Source: Clostridia bacterium
Lineage (GTDB): Bacteria; Bacillota; Clostridia; UMGS1883
Length of the DNA stretch: 56,422 nucleotides
Reading direction: 5' to 3'
Assembly: GCA_017411435.1 (NCBI GenBank)
Contig: JAFQQD010000071.1
Coordinates: 1 to 56,422, forward strand
The notes under the pieces were generated by a model. The model saw only the letters and a list, made by a program, of their open reading frames with translations. It was not told the DNA's origin and ran no database searches. This document shows positions 16,518-25,435 of the stretch, one piece after another (position 1 is the first letter of the stretch; the number at the start of each line of letters is the position of its first letter). A program made the position numbers and the translations under genes.

Positions 16518-18287
16518 ATGACAGAGAACAAAAAGGTACTTACCTGGCTTGAAGAAATGAAAGCTCTTTGCAAGCCCGAAAAGGTAGTTTGGATTGATGG
16601 CAGTGAGGAGCAGCTTGAAGCTCTTCGCGCAGAAGCAGTAGCAACAGGAGAAATGATTAAACTCAATCAGGAAAAGCTTCCCGGTTGTTACTATCACAGA
16701 ACAGCAGAAAACGATGTAGCCCGTGTTGAAGACAGAACATTCATCTGTACTGAAACAAAGGAAGAGGCAGGTCCCATCAACAACTGGATGGCTCCTTCCG
16801 AAATGTATGCTAAGCTTAACGCCCTTTATGACGGAAGTATGGCAGGCAGAACAATGTATGTTATTCCTTACTCAATGGGTCCTGTGGGTTCACCTTTCTC
16901 AAAAATTGGTATCGAGCTTACAGACAGCATCTATGTTGTTCTCAACATGGATATTATGACAAGAGTGGGCAAGGCAGTTATCGATGCTCTTGGAAAAGAC
17001 GGTGATTTCGTTAAGTGTCTTCACGCTAAGAAAGATGTAAATCCTGATGAAAGATATATTGTTCACTTCCCTCAGGACAACACAATTATGTCGGTTAACT
17101 CCGCTTACGGCGGTAATGTGCTTCTCGGCAAGAAGTGTTTTGCACTCAGAATTGCTTCTTATCAGGGTATGAAGGAAGGCTGGATGGCAGAGCATATGCT
17201 CATCCTCGGTCTTGAAAATCCCCAGGGTGAAGTTAAGTACATCTGTGCTGCATTCCCCTCAGCTTGCGGTAAGACAAACCTCGCTATGCTTATTCCTCCG
17301 GAATTTCTTAAAGAAAAAGGATACAAGGTTTGGACAGTTGGTGACGATATCGCTTGGCTCCGTGTCGGCGAAGACGGCCGTCTTTACGCAATCAATCCTG
17401 AGGCAGGTTTCTTCGGCGTTGCTCCCGGTACAAGCGAAAAGACAAACTTCAACGCACTTGCTGCTACAAAGAAGAACACAATCTTCACAAATGTTGCTAT
17501 CAACGAAGACGATATGACAGTTTGGTGGGAAGGCCTTGACAAGAATCCTCCTGAAAACGCAATCGAGTGGAAGGGTGCAAAGGTTAACGGTAAGGAATAT
17601 ATCGCAGAAGGTAACAAACTCGCTCATCCTAACTCAAGATTTACTGCTCCCGCAGTAAACTGCCCCTGCATTTCCAAGGAATTTGAGAATCCTCAGGGTG
17701 TGCCGATTAGCGCAATCGTATTCGGCGGCCGCAGAGCTAAGACTGCTCCGCTTGTATATCAGGCTCGCGATTGGAATCACGGTGTGTTCGTAGGTGCTAC
17801 AATGGCATCTGAAACAACTGCTGCAGCTGCAGGCGCAGTAGGTGTTGTAAGACGCGACCCCATGGCTATGCGTCCCTTTGTAGGCTACAATATGGCTGAT
17901 TACTTCCAGCACTGGATTGATATGGGTAAGAAGATTTCCAATCCCCCCCAGATTTTCAATGTAAACTGGTTCCGTCTTGATGACGAAGGACATTTCATGT
18001 GGCCCGGCTTCGGCGACAATATGCGTGTCCTTAACTGGATTATCGACCGTTGCGATGGCAAGGTTGATGCAAACGAAACAGCAATCGGTTTTGTTCCTAA
18101 CAAGGAAGACCTTCAGCTTGAAGGTCTTGATATCGATGATGCTACTCTTACCGAGCTTCTTTCAATCGATAAGGAAGTCTGGAAGGAAGAAGTAAAGGAT
18201 CAGAGAGAATTCTTCGCACAGTTCGGTGATAAGCTTCCCAAGGAAATCAAGGACGAAGTAGACAATCTCGAAAAGAAACTTTCTTAA
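16518..18287 (+). CDS. pckG: Phosphoenolpyruvate carboxykinase (GTP)
   Basis: 589 aa, the length of the GTP class rather than the shorter ATP class. It interconverts oxaloacetate and PEP with GTP/GDP in the cytoplasm; in fermenting anaerobes it often works towards oxaloacetate. AAFPSACGKTNLAML is the P-loop with the active-site Cys. ENPQGVPISAIVFGGRR and NWFRLDDEGHFMWPGFGDN complete the GTP-type signature. AAAGGAG lies before the ATG. It is a single gene with its own promoter and terminator. Confidence 0.97.
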   Translation: MTENKKVLTWLEEMKALCKPEKVVWIDGSEEQLEALRAEAVATGEMIKLNQEKLPGCYYHRTAENDVARVEDRTFICTETKEEAGPINNWMAPSEMYAKLNALYDGSMAGRTMYVIPYSMGPVGSPFSKIGIELTDSIYVVLNMDIMTRVGKAVIDALGKDGDFVKCLHAKKDVNPDERYIVHFPQDNTIMSVNSAYGGNVLLGKKCFALRIASYQGMKEGWMAEHMLILGLENPQGEVKYICAAFPSACGKTNLAMLIPPEFLKEKGYKVWTVGDDIAWLRVGEDGRLYAINPEAGFFGVAPGTSEKTNFNALAATKKNTIFTNVAINEDDMTVWWEGLDKNPPENAIEWKGAKVNGKEYIAEGNKLAHPNSRFTAPAVNCPCISKEFENPQGVPISAIVFGGRRAKTAPLVYQARDWNHGVFVGATMASETTAAAAGAVGVVRRDPMAMRPFVGYNMADYFQHWIDMGKKISNPPQIFNVNWFRLDDEGHFMWPGFGDNMRVLNWIIDRCDGKVDANETAIGFVPNKEDLQLEGLDIDDATLTELLSIDKEVWKEEVKDQREFFAQFGDKLPKEIKDEVDNLEKKLS

Positions 18288-18298
18288 AACCAAAATTT

Positions 18299-18327
18299 AA
18301 GAGTCCGCATTAGCGGACTCTTTTTTG
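18299..18327 (+). terminator. pckG terminator
   Basis: Stem AAGAGTCCGC (18299-18308) with GCGGACTCTT (18313-18322) and an ATTA loop, then TTTTG. Confidence 0.93.
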
Positions 18328-18428
18328 TTGCACAGTTTGGGGGTGATTTCCCGGTAGCGGGGAAAATGTCCGAAGGACAAAAGGGGCACGCCTCGGGTAA
18401 CACAGTTTGGGGACGGGGCACTTTTTGT
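18328..18428 (+). repeat. Repeat family A, long copy
   Basis: About 100 bp beginning TTGCACAGTTTGGGG. It includes a GCGGGGAAAATGTCCGAAGG segment and ends in the core GGGGACGGGGCACTTTTTGT. The first 72 bp are nearly identical to 37581-37655. Internal palindromes include TGTCC-GAA-GGACA. Confidence 0.85.
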
Positions 18429-18524
18429 GCAGCAATCAAGCAAATATAGAGCAGGGGGGAATTTACACCTGCTTTTTTGTTTGCAAACCTGTGTAACAAA
18501 AAGTGCCCCGTCCCCAAACTGTGT
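18400..18524. repeat. Perfect 29-bp inverted pair of repeat family A cores
   Basis: 18400-18428 and 18496-18524 are exact reverse complements. Each contains GGGGACGGGGCACTTTTTGT. The 67-bp middle holds a small CAGG…CCTG hairpin followed by a T-run. Such head-to-head units resemble REP pairs mobilised by REP-associated tyrosine transposases; no transposase gene is present in the window. Confidence 0.85.
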
Positions 18525-18655
18525 AGCAGGATTTTGTTTGGCGACAGGAGAGCCTGTCGATTATATTATAGGTGTTATAATCAAACTTGTTAAGGGGATA
18601 TAATCCCCAGAATTTATAAAAACTGTGTGGATATGCGAAGGCAGGAAAGTTTAGA

Positions 18656-18728
18656 TGCAGAATGTGCAAACTGAGGTCCGCAGGACGCCCCGACGCTGTA
18701 CTAAGTACTGCGAGGCGAAGTTTGCGCA
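18656..18728 (+). repeat. Repeat family B, copy 1
   Basis: It begins TGCAGAATGTGCAAACTGA. The arms GCAAACT (18666-18672) and AGTTTGC (18719-18725) pair, with a GA next to each arm facing the other. The related copy is at 48214-48269. The rest of 18529-18860 shows only a 12-bp inverted repeat (18731-18742 with 18826-18837) around a terminator, and no credible gene. Confidence 0.6.
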
Positions 18729-18743
18729 TAGTTCGTTGTAAAT

Positions 18744-18778
18744 TGAAAAAAGAAACCCGTATTTTTGCACGGGTTTCT
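18744..18778 (-). terminator. Terminator of the murA-walJ-rlmH unit
   Basis: Stem AGAAACCCGT (18751-18760) with ACGGGTTTCT (18769-18778). On the minus strand TTTTTTC follows. Confidence 0.88.
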
Positions 18779-18862
18779 ACAAGAAAAGGAAAGTTAAGTT
18801 TATTGGAAAACTGAAATAATATACTTTTACAACGAACGCTCTGCGCTAAAATCTTCTGCCTT

Positions 18863-19339
18863 CTACTTATGATAGGTTTCGTTGGCATTAATCTTAAATG
18901 CTCTGTATATCTGTTCCTCAAGCATCAGCCTTGCAATTCGGTGAGGGAAGGTCATCGCGCTCATAGAAAGCCTGAGGTCTGCTCTTTTTTTAACCTCATC
19001 CGAAAGTCCAAGAGAGCCTCCAATTATAAAATCAATCGTAGAGCTGCGCATCTGAAAATCTGCTATCTTTTCGGCAAGCTCTTCGCTTGATAACATCTTT
19101 CCCTCGATACACATCGCAACAACAATATCGCCTTTGCCGATTTTTCTCATTATCTGTTCGCCCTCTTTTTGAAGTACGGCGTTACACTCTGCGACCGAAG
19201 GGTTGTCAGGTATACTTTTATCATCAAGGCATATAACATTGAAATTGCAAAAACGGCTGAGTCGTTTCTCGAATTCAGCCGTTGCTTTTATAAAATAATT
19301 TTCTTTAATTTTCCCTACGCAAATAATGTTAACAGTCAT
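18863..19339 (-). CDS. rlmH: 23S rRNA pseudouridine-1915 N3-methyltransferase RlmH
   Basis: 158 aa from the ATG at 19339 (MTVNIICVGKIKENYF). It is a SPOUT-class SAM methyltransferase that modifies helix 69 of 23S rRNA in assembled ribosomes. FIIGGSLGLSDEVKKRAD and the C-terminal MTFPHRIARLMLEEQIYRAF are the family signature. It begins one base after the walJ stop, so it is probably co-transcribed. The walJ-rlmH pairing is common in Firmicutes. Confidence 0.96.
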   Translation of the reverse strand: MTVNIICVGKIKENYFIKATAEFEKRLSRFCNFNVICLDDKSIPDNPSVAECNAVLQKEGEQIMRKIGKGDIVVAMCIEGKMLSSEELAEKIADFQMRSSTIDFIIGGSLGLSDEVKKRADLRLSMSAMTFPHRIARLMLEEQIYRAFKINANETYHK

Positions 19340-19340
19340 A

Positions 19341-20138
19341 TCAGTAAATAAGCTCCTCACTCACGCAGTATCTTTCAGCAACAAAAAGAGAAATTTCATC
19401 GCCTACACTAAATCCTGCCGATTCGATGCTGCATTTAACCGCCTCATATGCTCTGCGAGGCGTATTGTTATCCGTGCTTAAATGCCCCAGCATAATCTGA
19501 CGGAGATTTCCCTCCCGCACAAGCTTTGCACAAAGGGCACCGCACAATCTGTTTGAAAGGTGTCCGTGGTCAGAAAGTATTCTTTCTTTCAGATGCTGAG
19601 GATAAGGCCCTGCCATAAGCATCTTTTCATCATGATTTGCTTCTATCATCGCAATAGTGCAGGGGAGCAGCAGTTCAAATATATGCTTTGACACCGTACC
19701 CAAATCGGTAGCAAGAGCACCGTACTTATCGCCCTTTGAAAAAACAAGACCTATGCTTTCAGCCGCATCGTGAGATGTTGAAAACGGATGAAATTTCGTC
19801 CCCTTAATCTCAAATGGTACTTCCGCCGCAATATAGCGGATAAGAGCCGGGTCAATCTTGCCAAGTGAATTTATCATTGACTTCCAGGTTCCAAGCGTTG
19901 CATACACGGGTATTTTGTAGCGTCTGCACATAACGCCGACTCCGCTGATGTGGTCAATATGCTCATGCGTTACAATAATTGCATCAATATTTTCAGGCGA
20001 AATACCTGCGTGGGCGAGTTCATTTTCTGCCGCCTTTCCTGTGATGCCGCAATCAACGAGTATCGCGCAATTTTCACTTCTTAAAAGTACGGCATTACCG
20101 CTACTTCCCGAAGAAAGTGGACAAATGGAAATATTCAT
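19341..20138 (-). CDS. walJ: MBL-fold metallohydrolase, WalJ/YycJ type
   Basis: 265 aa. The metallo-beta-lactamase motif THEHIDH gives ligands His58, His60, Asp62 and His63; further ligands occur in ALATDLGTV and SDHGHLSN. The SSGSSGNAVLL start and IEANHDEKML are typical of YycJ/VicX/WalJ. The family is predicted to be a nuclease-like hydrolase linked by gene order to the WalRK cell-wall system in bacilli; no WalRK genes are here. It starts 3 bp after murA. Confidence 0.9.
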   Translation of the reverse strand: MNISICPLSSGSSGNAVLLRSENCAILVDCGITGKAAENELAHAGISPENIDAIIVTHEHIDHISGVGVMCRRYKIPVYATLGTWKSMINSLGKIDPALIRYIAAEVPFEIKGTKFHPFSTSHDAAESIGLVFSKGDKYGALATDLGTVSKHIFELLLPCTIAMIEANHDEKMLMAGPYPQHLKERILSDHGHLSNRLCGALCAKLVREGNLRQIMLGHLSTDNNTPRRAYEAVKCSIESAGFSVGDEISLFVAERYCVSEELIY

Positions 20139-20141
20139 CTT

Positions 20142-21401
20142 TTAATCCGCCTCAAAAATACGCTCTATCTTAACACCTATTGAACGCAGCCTGCGTTCAA
20201 TATCGGAATATCCGCGGTCGATATAATGTGGAGAAGCAATTTCTGTCACACCGTCTGCCGCCGCACCGGCAATTATAAGTGCCGCGCCTGCACGAAGGTC
20301 TGTTGCAGTGACTTCAGCACCGTGGAGTTTTGCGCCTGTTATCTTGGCGCGTCTGCCTTCAACCTTTATATCTGCACCCATAGCGAGCAGCTGGTCAATA
20401 TACTGGAATCTGTTATCCCATACATTTTCCTGAACAGAGCTGTTTCCGTCAACTGTAGAAAGAAGCGCAACCATCTGCGGCTGCAGGTCTGTCGGGAAAC
20501 CGGGGTAGGGCATGGTTTTTACCGATACACCGTGAAGCTCCCCATCACGCTCAATCCTTATAGAGTCATCATATTCAGTCACGCCAATGCCCATTTCCTC
20601 AAGCTTGGAAGTCAGGCAGTTCATATGTATTGGGATAATATTTCTTACAAGTACATTGCCGCCTGTTGCTGCTGCGAGCAGCATAAATGTACCTGCTTCA
20701 ATCTGGTCGGGGATGATGCTGTAACTGCCGCCACGCATCTGCTCTACGCCTGTTATACGGATAACATCTGTACCTGCACCGCGGACATTAGCGCCCATCG
20801 CATTAAGGAAGTTTGCAACATCAACGATGTGAGGCTCCTTAGCCGCATTTTCGATAACAGTTCTGCCCTTGGCAAGCACAGCGGCAAGCATAATATTTAT
20901 CGTAGCGCCCACACTTACGGTATCAAGATAGATAGTGTTGCCGGCAAGCTCCTGTGCATCAGCAAAAACGATTCCGTCTTCAATGCTGACCTTTGCACCG
21001 AGTGCACGAAAACCTTTCTCATGAAGGTCTATCGGACGGGTACCGAAATTACAACCACCGGGGAGAGAAACCTCCGCCTTTTTCATTCTGCCGATAAGCG
21101 CACCAAGAAGATAATAACTCGCACGCATACGGCTGGCAAGGTCGCAAGGAGCAATGTGGGTTTTAAGATTAGAGGAATTAACCTCAATTGTAGTGTCGTT
21201 TACATATGTAACACTTGCACCAAGCTGAACAAGCATATCTATAATCAATCTGACATCTTTGATATCGGGAACATTTTCAATTCGGCACACCCCATCAACG
21301 AGAAGAGCCGCAGGAATAATTGCAACTGCCGCGTTTTTCGCACCGCAAACTGCAATTTCACCGAAAAGCTGATTTCCGCCTGTTATTTTCAGTTTTTCCA
21401 A
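20142..21401 (-). CDS. murA: UDP-N-acetylglucosamine 1-carboxyvinyltransferase MurA
   Basis: 419 aa. First committed step of peptidoglycan synthesis: transfer of enolpyruvate from PEP to UDP-GlcNAc in the cytoplasm. GAKNAA contains Lys22 and Asn23. LPGGCNFGTRPIDLH carries the catalytic Cys (117), so fosfomycin-type sensitivity is expected from the active site. DQIEAGTFM and PGFPTDLQPQ are further conserved blocks. It is the first gene of a tight three-gene unit with walJ and rlmH. Confidence 0.97.
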   Translation of the reverse strand: MEKLKITGGNQLFGEIAVCGAKNAAVAIIPAALLVDGVCRIENVPDIKDVRLIIDMLVQLGASVTYVNDTTIEVNSSNLKTHIAPCDLASRMRASYYLLGALIGRMKKAEVSLPGGCNFGTRPIDLHEKGFRALGAKVSIEDGIVFADAQELAGNTIYLDTVSVGATINIMLAAVLAKGRTVIENAAKEPHIVDVANFLNAMGANVRGAGTDVIRITGVEQMRGGSYSIIPDQIEAGTFMLLAAATGGNVLVRNIIPIHMNCLTSKLEEMGIGVTEYDDSIRIERDGELHGVSVKTMPYPGFPTDLQPQMVALLSTVDGNSSVQENVWDNRFQYIDQLLAMGADIKVEGRRAKITGAKLHGAEVTATDLRAGAALIIAGAAADGVTEIASPHYIDRGYSDIERRLRSIGVKIERIFEAD

Positions 21402-21506
21402 AAATCACACCTCTTTTGCAAAAATCTGTAAAAGACCACATTAAATTATACAACATATATGAATAAAAAGCAATGATTTTCTGAAAATAAACGGCATATT
21501 TGCAAA

Positions 21507-21533
21507 TGAAAAGAGCACTCAAATCGAGTGCTC
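21507..21533 (-). terminator. Terminator of the AraC-type regulator
   Basis: Stem GAGCACTC (21513-21520) with GAGTGCTC (21526-21533). TTTTCATTT follows on the minus strand. Confidence 0.8.
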
Positions 21534-21536
21534 CTA

Positions 21537-22364
21537 CTATTTGGAATTGACTTTTTTGTATTTAAGCGGTGATGTCCCCTTAAGCCTTTTGAAAATCTTG
21601 CTGTAATAAGATGCGCTTGAAAAACCGACCTTCTGGGAAATTTCCTCCATGGATAAATCAGTCTTTATTAAGTATTCGATTGATTTTTCAACGCGTTTCT
21701 GGTTTATGTACTCACTTATTGTACAGTTGAAATAGGAATGGAATTTGTTATAAAGTACAGTCTTTGAAACATTTACCTGCCTTGAAATCGACTTTATTGT
21801 GAGCTTCTTTTCAAGATTTTCCTCTATAAAGTTTATGGCTCCCTGAACACTCTTTTCGATATTGGGCTTAAGCATATTTTCAAGCAGGATATATTTAACC
21901 AGCATATCAGCAATGTTTGAGACGCTCTGTATTTTGTCAGAATCGTAAAATGGAATTTTGTTATAGTGATACTGCATCATCTGAGTGTCGAGGCCAAGGC
22001 TGTGAATATATTTTTCAAGCTTTGTGAAACTGCTGTCTGCTCTCATCTGCCCGAAAATGATATACCCGATTATTTCATTATCGTAAATAATAGGGGAAAC
22101 CATATCTAAAAGACCTGCATGGCATATGTGCATCTGCGTCTCTTTTGTGCTTTTGCACTTTTCAAGAAGCGCCAGCTCAGACTTTTTGCAGGCATTTTCC
22201 CCTTTTGGGTTTTCCCTGATGCACCTGCAGTATTTGTTGAATTCATACTTTGTATTACTGACCTTTGTAAAGTCGCTTTTCAAAAGGTCGATTGTAATAC
22301 CCGTTGCGTTGTAAAAATCAAAAAGCGCACGGTTTGTTTTGTCGACATCATAGCTAAAAACCAT
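21537..22364 (-). CDS. AraC-family regulator with N-terminal PocR-type sensory domain
   Basis: 275 aa from the ATG at 22364, which has GGTGA upstream; the longer frame adds a leader with no ribosome site. Residues about 5-160 form a Cys-containing sensory domain (YCRCIRENPKGENACKKSE, HICHAGLLDMVSPI, IIGYIIFGQM), the PocR pattern. The C-terminal part has two helix-turn-helix motifs (TIKSISRQVNVSKTVLYNKF and SMEEISQKVGFSSASYYSKI) ending in FKRLKGTSPLKYKK. PocR domains sense small molecules, for example propanediol in Salmonella. It is divergent from the SLH protein gene and is the natural candidate to control it. Confidence 0.92.
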   Translation of the reverse strand: MVFSYDVDKTNRALFDFYNATGITIDLLKSDFTKVSNTKYEFNKYCRCIRENPKGENACKKSELALLEKCKSTKETQMHICHAGLLDMVSPIIYDNEIIGYIIFGQMRADSSFTKLEKYIHSLGLDTQMMQYHYNKIPFYDSDKIQSVSNIADMLVKYILLENMLKPNIEKSVQGAINFIEENLEKKLTIKSISRQVNVSKTVLYNKFHSYFNCTISEYINQKRVEKSIEYLIKTDLSMEEISQKVGFSSASYYSKIFKRLKGTSPLKYKKVNSK

Positions 22365-22468
22365 TTCAATCACCAATAATAAGTATATCAAACGAGAAGT
22401 TTTTGTCAATAAATTTGCAAAAAAAGGAATATAGTTACAAAAATAAGGAAATACTTCTCTTTTTTTGA

Positions 22469-22498
22469 TTGCACTATATATTACAGTTATGCTATAAT
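22469..22498 (+). promoter_or_regulatory. Possible upstream promoter in the divergent region
   Basis: TTGCAC, 18-nt spacer, TATAAT. If used, the leader would include the 19-bp direct repeats. Confidence 0.4.
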
Positions 22499-22510
22499 AT
22501 AGAAAAACAA

Positions 22511-22548
22511 GTTTCAAAAAATCCATATGGTTTCAAAAATTCCATTTA
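22511..22548 (+). promoter_or_regulatory. Tandem 19-bp direct repeats, candidate AraC-type operator
   Basis: 22511-22529 and 22530-22548 share 16 of 19 bases, beginning GTTTCAAAAA and centred on TCCAT. The second copy overlaps the -35 at 22545. Two same-face half-sites abutting -35 is the usual layout for an AraC-family activator. Confidence 0.65.
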
Positions 22549-22573
22549 CTTACAAAAGACTCTTATTTATAAT
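22545..22573 (+). promoter_or_regulatory. Probable promoter of the SLH protein and NagB-like genes
   Basis: TTTACT, 17-nt spacer, TATAAT (22568-22573). The -35 is poor, as expected for an activator-dependent promoter. Confidence 0.6.
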
Positions 22574-22604
22574 AGAGGCAGGATTATAAAAAGGGGGAAT
22601 TTTT

Positions 22605-25415
22605 ATGAAAAACAAAAAAATCACGGCATTGCTTCTGGCAATGGTAATGGTAATCAGTTGTGCATTTACAGGATTTGCATTTACTGATGTTGCAGAAGAC
22701 GATAAGTATACAGCGGCTATCCGCGAACTTGCCGAAATGGGCATTGTAAAAGGTTACAATGAAGCAACATTCGGTGCAAACGATGTTTGTACAAGAGAAC
22801 AGTTTATAACTTTCCTTTACAGAGCGTCAGGTTCACCTGCAGTTACTGAAAAGGCTGCATTTACAGATGTTGACAATAATGCTTACTATGCAGATGCTAT
22901 CGCGTGGGGTAATGCAAACGGCATTATAAAAGGCTTTGAAGACGGTACAATCGGTATCGGCAAGGCTGTTGACCGTGAACACGCGGCATATTTCCTTTTC
23001 AACTGGGGAGTAATGCAGAATAAAGCCGACCTTAAAAACGGCGTAGTTCTTAATGAATATACTGATGCAGCTGAAATCGGTCTTTACGCACGCCATGCAT
23101 TTGCCTGGGCTATGAGAAAAAGACTTTTTGAAGCACAGGACAACAAACTTCTTCCAAAGGAAAATGTTACACGCGGTTGGGTTGCATACGCAGTAAGAAC
23201 TGTTCTTACCACTCATGTTTGCAACTGGCAGGACTGGAAGGATAACGGAAATGGTACTTGCACACGCACCTGTGCAATCGACAACGGTCACACAGAAGAA
23301 GGTCCTCATAACTATAACGACGGCGAACTTACAAAGAAAGTAACCGCTACAGAAGACGGCGAAATTACATACACCTGTAAAAACTGTCTTAATAAAAAGG
23401 TTGAAAAAGCACCCGCAGGAACTGAAATCGTAACTCGTGCTGACCTTGAAACAGCTATTGCTAACGGTGCGTGGGCTTACTATGTGAAGAATCCTTATAT
23501 GCAGTACGATTCTTCAAGTGTTACATATCTTCATAGATATGCCGGCGGCACATCAAGAGCTTCAGCTGAAATGCCTCCCGAATTCGCAACAGAAGATATG
23601 AACTTCTATTCAGTATGTTCTGACTACGCATATCAGACATATTTTGAAACACTCAATACCAGACTTATGGGTGAGAGAAATGCTGCCTTCGGACTTTCTT
23701 GTCAGGAACTTCACTTCAGCGGTGAAAATCAGCTTGAAAGAAAATTCTCTCTCGTATCAGTTAACGAACCCTGGACTGAAAACGATGTTGACTGCGTAGT
23801 TGCAAAGTGGATTGACTATGACTATTATCTTGAAAAGAGCAAGATTTCCAAGGTTTCTCAGTTTGTAGCATTCAATTACTTTGATTCAACACATTTTACC
23901 GACTACACAGATGGCCTTTACTTCAAGGAAGACGGCTTTGACGGAGAACTTCATTACTCCTACTACGATGCAGAAGGCAACAGACTCGACCCCGAAAAGG
24001 TAGAGGATGACTACTTCTACGCATTCACAGATAATTATAAGGAAAATCTCCGCCCCGGCGACCTTCAGATTTCAAACTCACATACAACAGTTTATGTAGG
24101 CTCAAACCTTACACTTCACTGCTCATACCCCACAGGTGGCGGTAAAATCGGTGCTGACGGCGACAAGGCTGAACCCGATGGCGCAATCTTTGCTGATTTT
24201 AATTGTCTCAGAGATAAGTTTGGTGCAAGCAGAAAGCAGGCTCTTATAGTTATGCGTCCTCTTAATCTTATCGTAGCGCCCGGCTATGATGAAGACTGGG
24301 GCAACGATATTGCAATGGATATTGAAATTCCCGAGGATACAAAAACTCGTGAACAGTATCCTGCGATGTCTATCGAAAGAACAGTTGATATTACACACTA
24401 CGGCACAGCAGTAGCCGGCGAAAACCTTACATATGCAGTAAAGATTTTCAACAAGACAAATAACGAAAACTACATTAAGTGGGGCGCAGACTTCGACCAC
24501 GGCAAGAAGGAACCCGTAACATACAAGGGTCTTGTTGTAACTGAAACAGTTCCCGAAGGAACCCAGCTTGTAGCAGAATCTGTTACAGCAGGTGGCGTAG
24601 TTGAAGGTAACAAGATTACCTGGAACCTTTCTGACATCGCTCCCGGTGAAATGGCTGAAGTTTCATACAGCGTTAAGGTAACTGCACCTGTTGGAACTGT
24701 TATAGAAAACGGCGGCGGTTTTGTAGGAAACATTCCTTCAAATGTGATCAAAAACACAGTTGGCGGAAAGAAACTGGCTGATAATGAGAAAACCTCACTT
24801 TCTTCTATCGCAGCAGGTGGTGTTGAAGGTCTTAAGGAACTGGGCACAGACACAGACTTTGCTGAAGCAATCTATAACAAGATGGGAAAGGAAATTTCAC
24901 TTCCCTCAACACTTGACCTTGCAATGAACCTCTTTACACCTGAGACATTCATTCCCGGTGAAGGTTATACTTTAGAGGGCGGTATCTACGCCGGGTTGTA
25001 TAAAGAATATACAACCTATACAAGAAGATATGAAACAAGTGAAGAATATAGGCCCTATCTCGGAATGCTTGTTGACCGTCTTTACGGCGGACGCAGCTTC
25101 TATGCAGGTCACGACAAGAAGTGGGAATATGCTACAAAGACAGTTCTCGATTTCAGACCCGAACATCTTGAAGAGGGCGATATCGTAATTTACTTCAAGG
25201 CTAAGGGTCAGACAATGGAAGATATGTCAGGCGAACTTGAAAAAATCAGCATTATGGTTTATGATGGAGAAAACCTTCTCGTTTCAAATAAGGCTGAGGA
25301 AACAACATACGAAATCATCGGGAAGGATGAAACATACAAGCGTCTTACACAACTTATTTCATGGGATGACGCACAGCTCTTCTTCGTGCTCCGTCCCTCA
25401 CAACTTGACAAATAA
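22605..25415 (+). CDS. S-layer-type surface protein with SLH repeats, NlpC/P60-like module, DUF11-like domain and a second degenerate module
   Basis: 936 aa, AAGGGGG upstream. A signal peptide (1-25) is followed by two SLH repeats and a weaker third (about 26-200). A Cys/His-rich segment (about 205-265) carries paired Cys. A module at about 270-560 has [10 protein letters not shown] (candidate catalytic Cys, about 336) and [18 protein letters not shown] (candidate His, about 491), an NlpC/P60-like layout. A DUF11-like beta domain (about 590-720) follows, with [12 protein letters not shown] and [12 protein letters not shown]. The final module (about 795-936) repeats the layout ([26 protein letters not shown]) without Cys or His. 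SLH repeats bind secondary cell-wall polymer, placing it at the cell surface. The peptidase-like reading is inference. Confidence 0.8.
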   Translation: MKNKKITALLLAMVMVISCAFTGFAFTDVAEDDKYTAAIRELAEMGIVKGYNEATFGANDVCTREQFITFLYRASGSPAVTEKAAFTDVDNNAYYADAIAWGNANGIIKGFEDGTIGIGKAVDREHAAYFLFNWGVMQNKADLKNGVVLNEYTDAAEIGLYARHAFAWAMRKRLFEAQDNKLLPKENVTRGWVAYAVRTVLTTHVCNWQDWKDNGNGTCTRTCAIDNGHTEEGPHNYNDGELTKKVTATEDGEITYTCKNCLNKKVEKAPAGTEIVTRADLETAIANGAWAYYVKNPYMQYDSSSVTYLHRYAGGTSRASAEMPPEFATEDMNFYSVCSDYAYQTYFETLNTRLMGERNAAFGLSCQELHFSGENQLERKFSLVSVNEPWTENDVDCVVAKWIDYDYYLEKSKISKVSQFVAFNYFDSTHFTDYTDGLYFKEDGFDGELHYSYYDAEGNRLDPEKVEDDYFYAFTDNYKENLRPGDLQISNSHTTVYVGSNLTLHCSYPTGGGKIGADGDKAEPDGAIFADFNCLRDKFGASRKQALIVMRPLNLIVAPGYDEDWGNDIAMDIEIPEDTKTREQYPAMSIERTVDITHYGTAVAGENLTYAVKIFNKTNNENYIKWGADFDHGKKEPVTYKGLVVTETVPEGTQLVAESVTAGGVVEGNKITWNLSDIAPGEMAEVSYSVKVTAPVGTVIENGGGFVGNIPSNVIKNTVGGKKLADNEKTSLSSIAAGGVEGLKELGTDTDFAEAIYNKMGKEISLPSTLDLAMNLFTPETFIPGEGYTLEGGIYAGLYKEYTTYTRRYETSEEYRPYLGMLVDRLYGGRSFYAGHDKKWEYATKTVLDFRPEHLEEGDIVIYFKAKGQTMEDMSGELEKISIMVYDGENLLVSNKAEETTYEIIGKDETYKRLTQLISWDDAQLFFVLRPSQLDK

Positions 25416-25435
25416 TAAAAAAGGAGATAAAGACT

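Noticed and set aside
18463-18921. 152-codon minus-strand frame beyond rlmH
   Set aside because: It crosses an rlmH end, a terminator and repeats of families A and B; no ribosome site.
20226-21431. 401-codon open frame on the plus strand opposite murA
   Set aside because: It lies wholly antisense to a clear murA, has a Cys/His/Thr-rich, low-complexity-like translation and no ribosome site. It is a codon-bias shadow.
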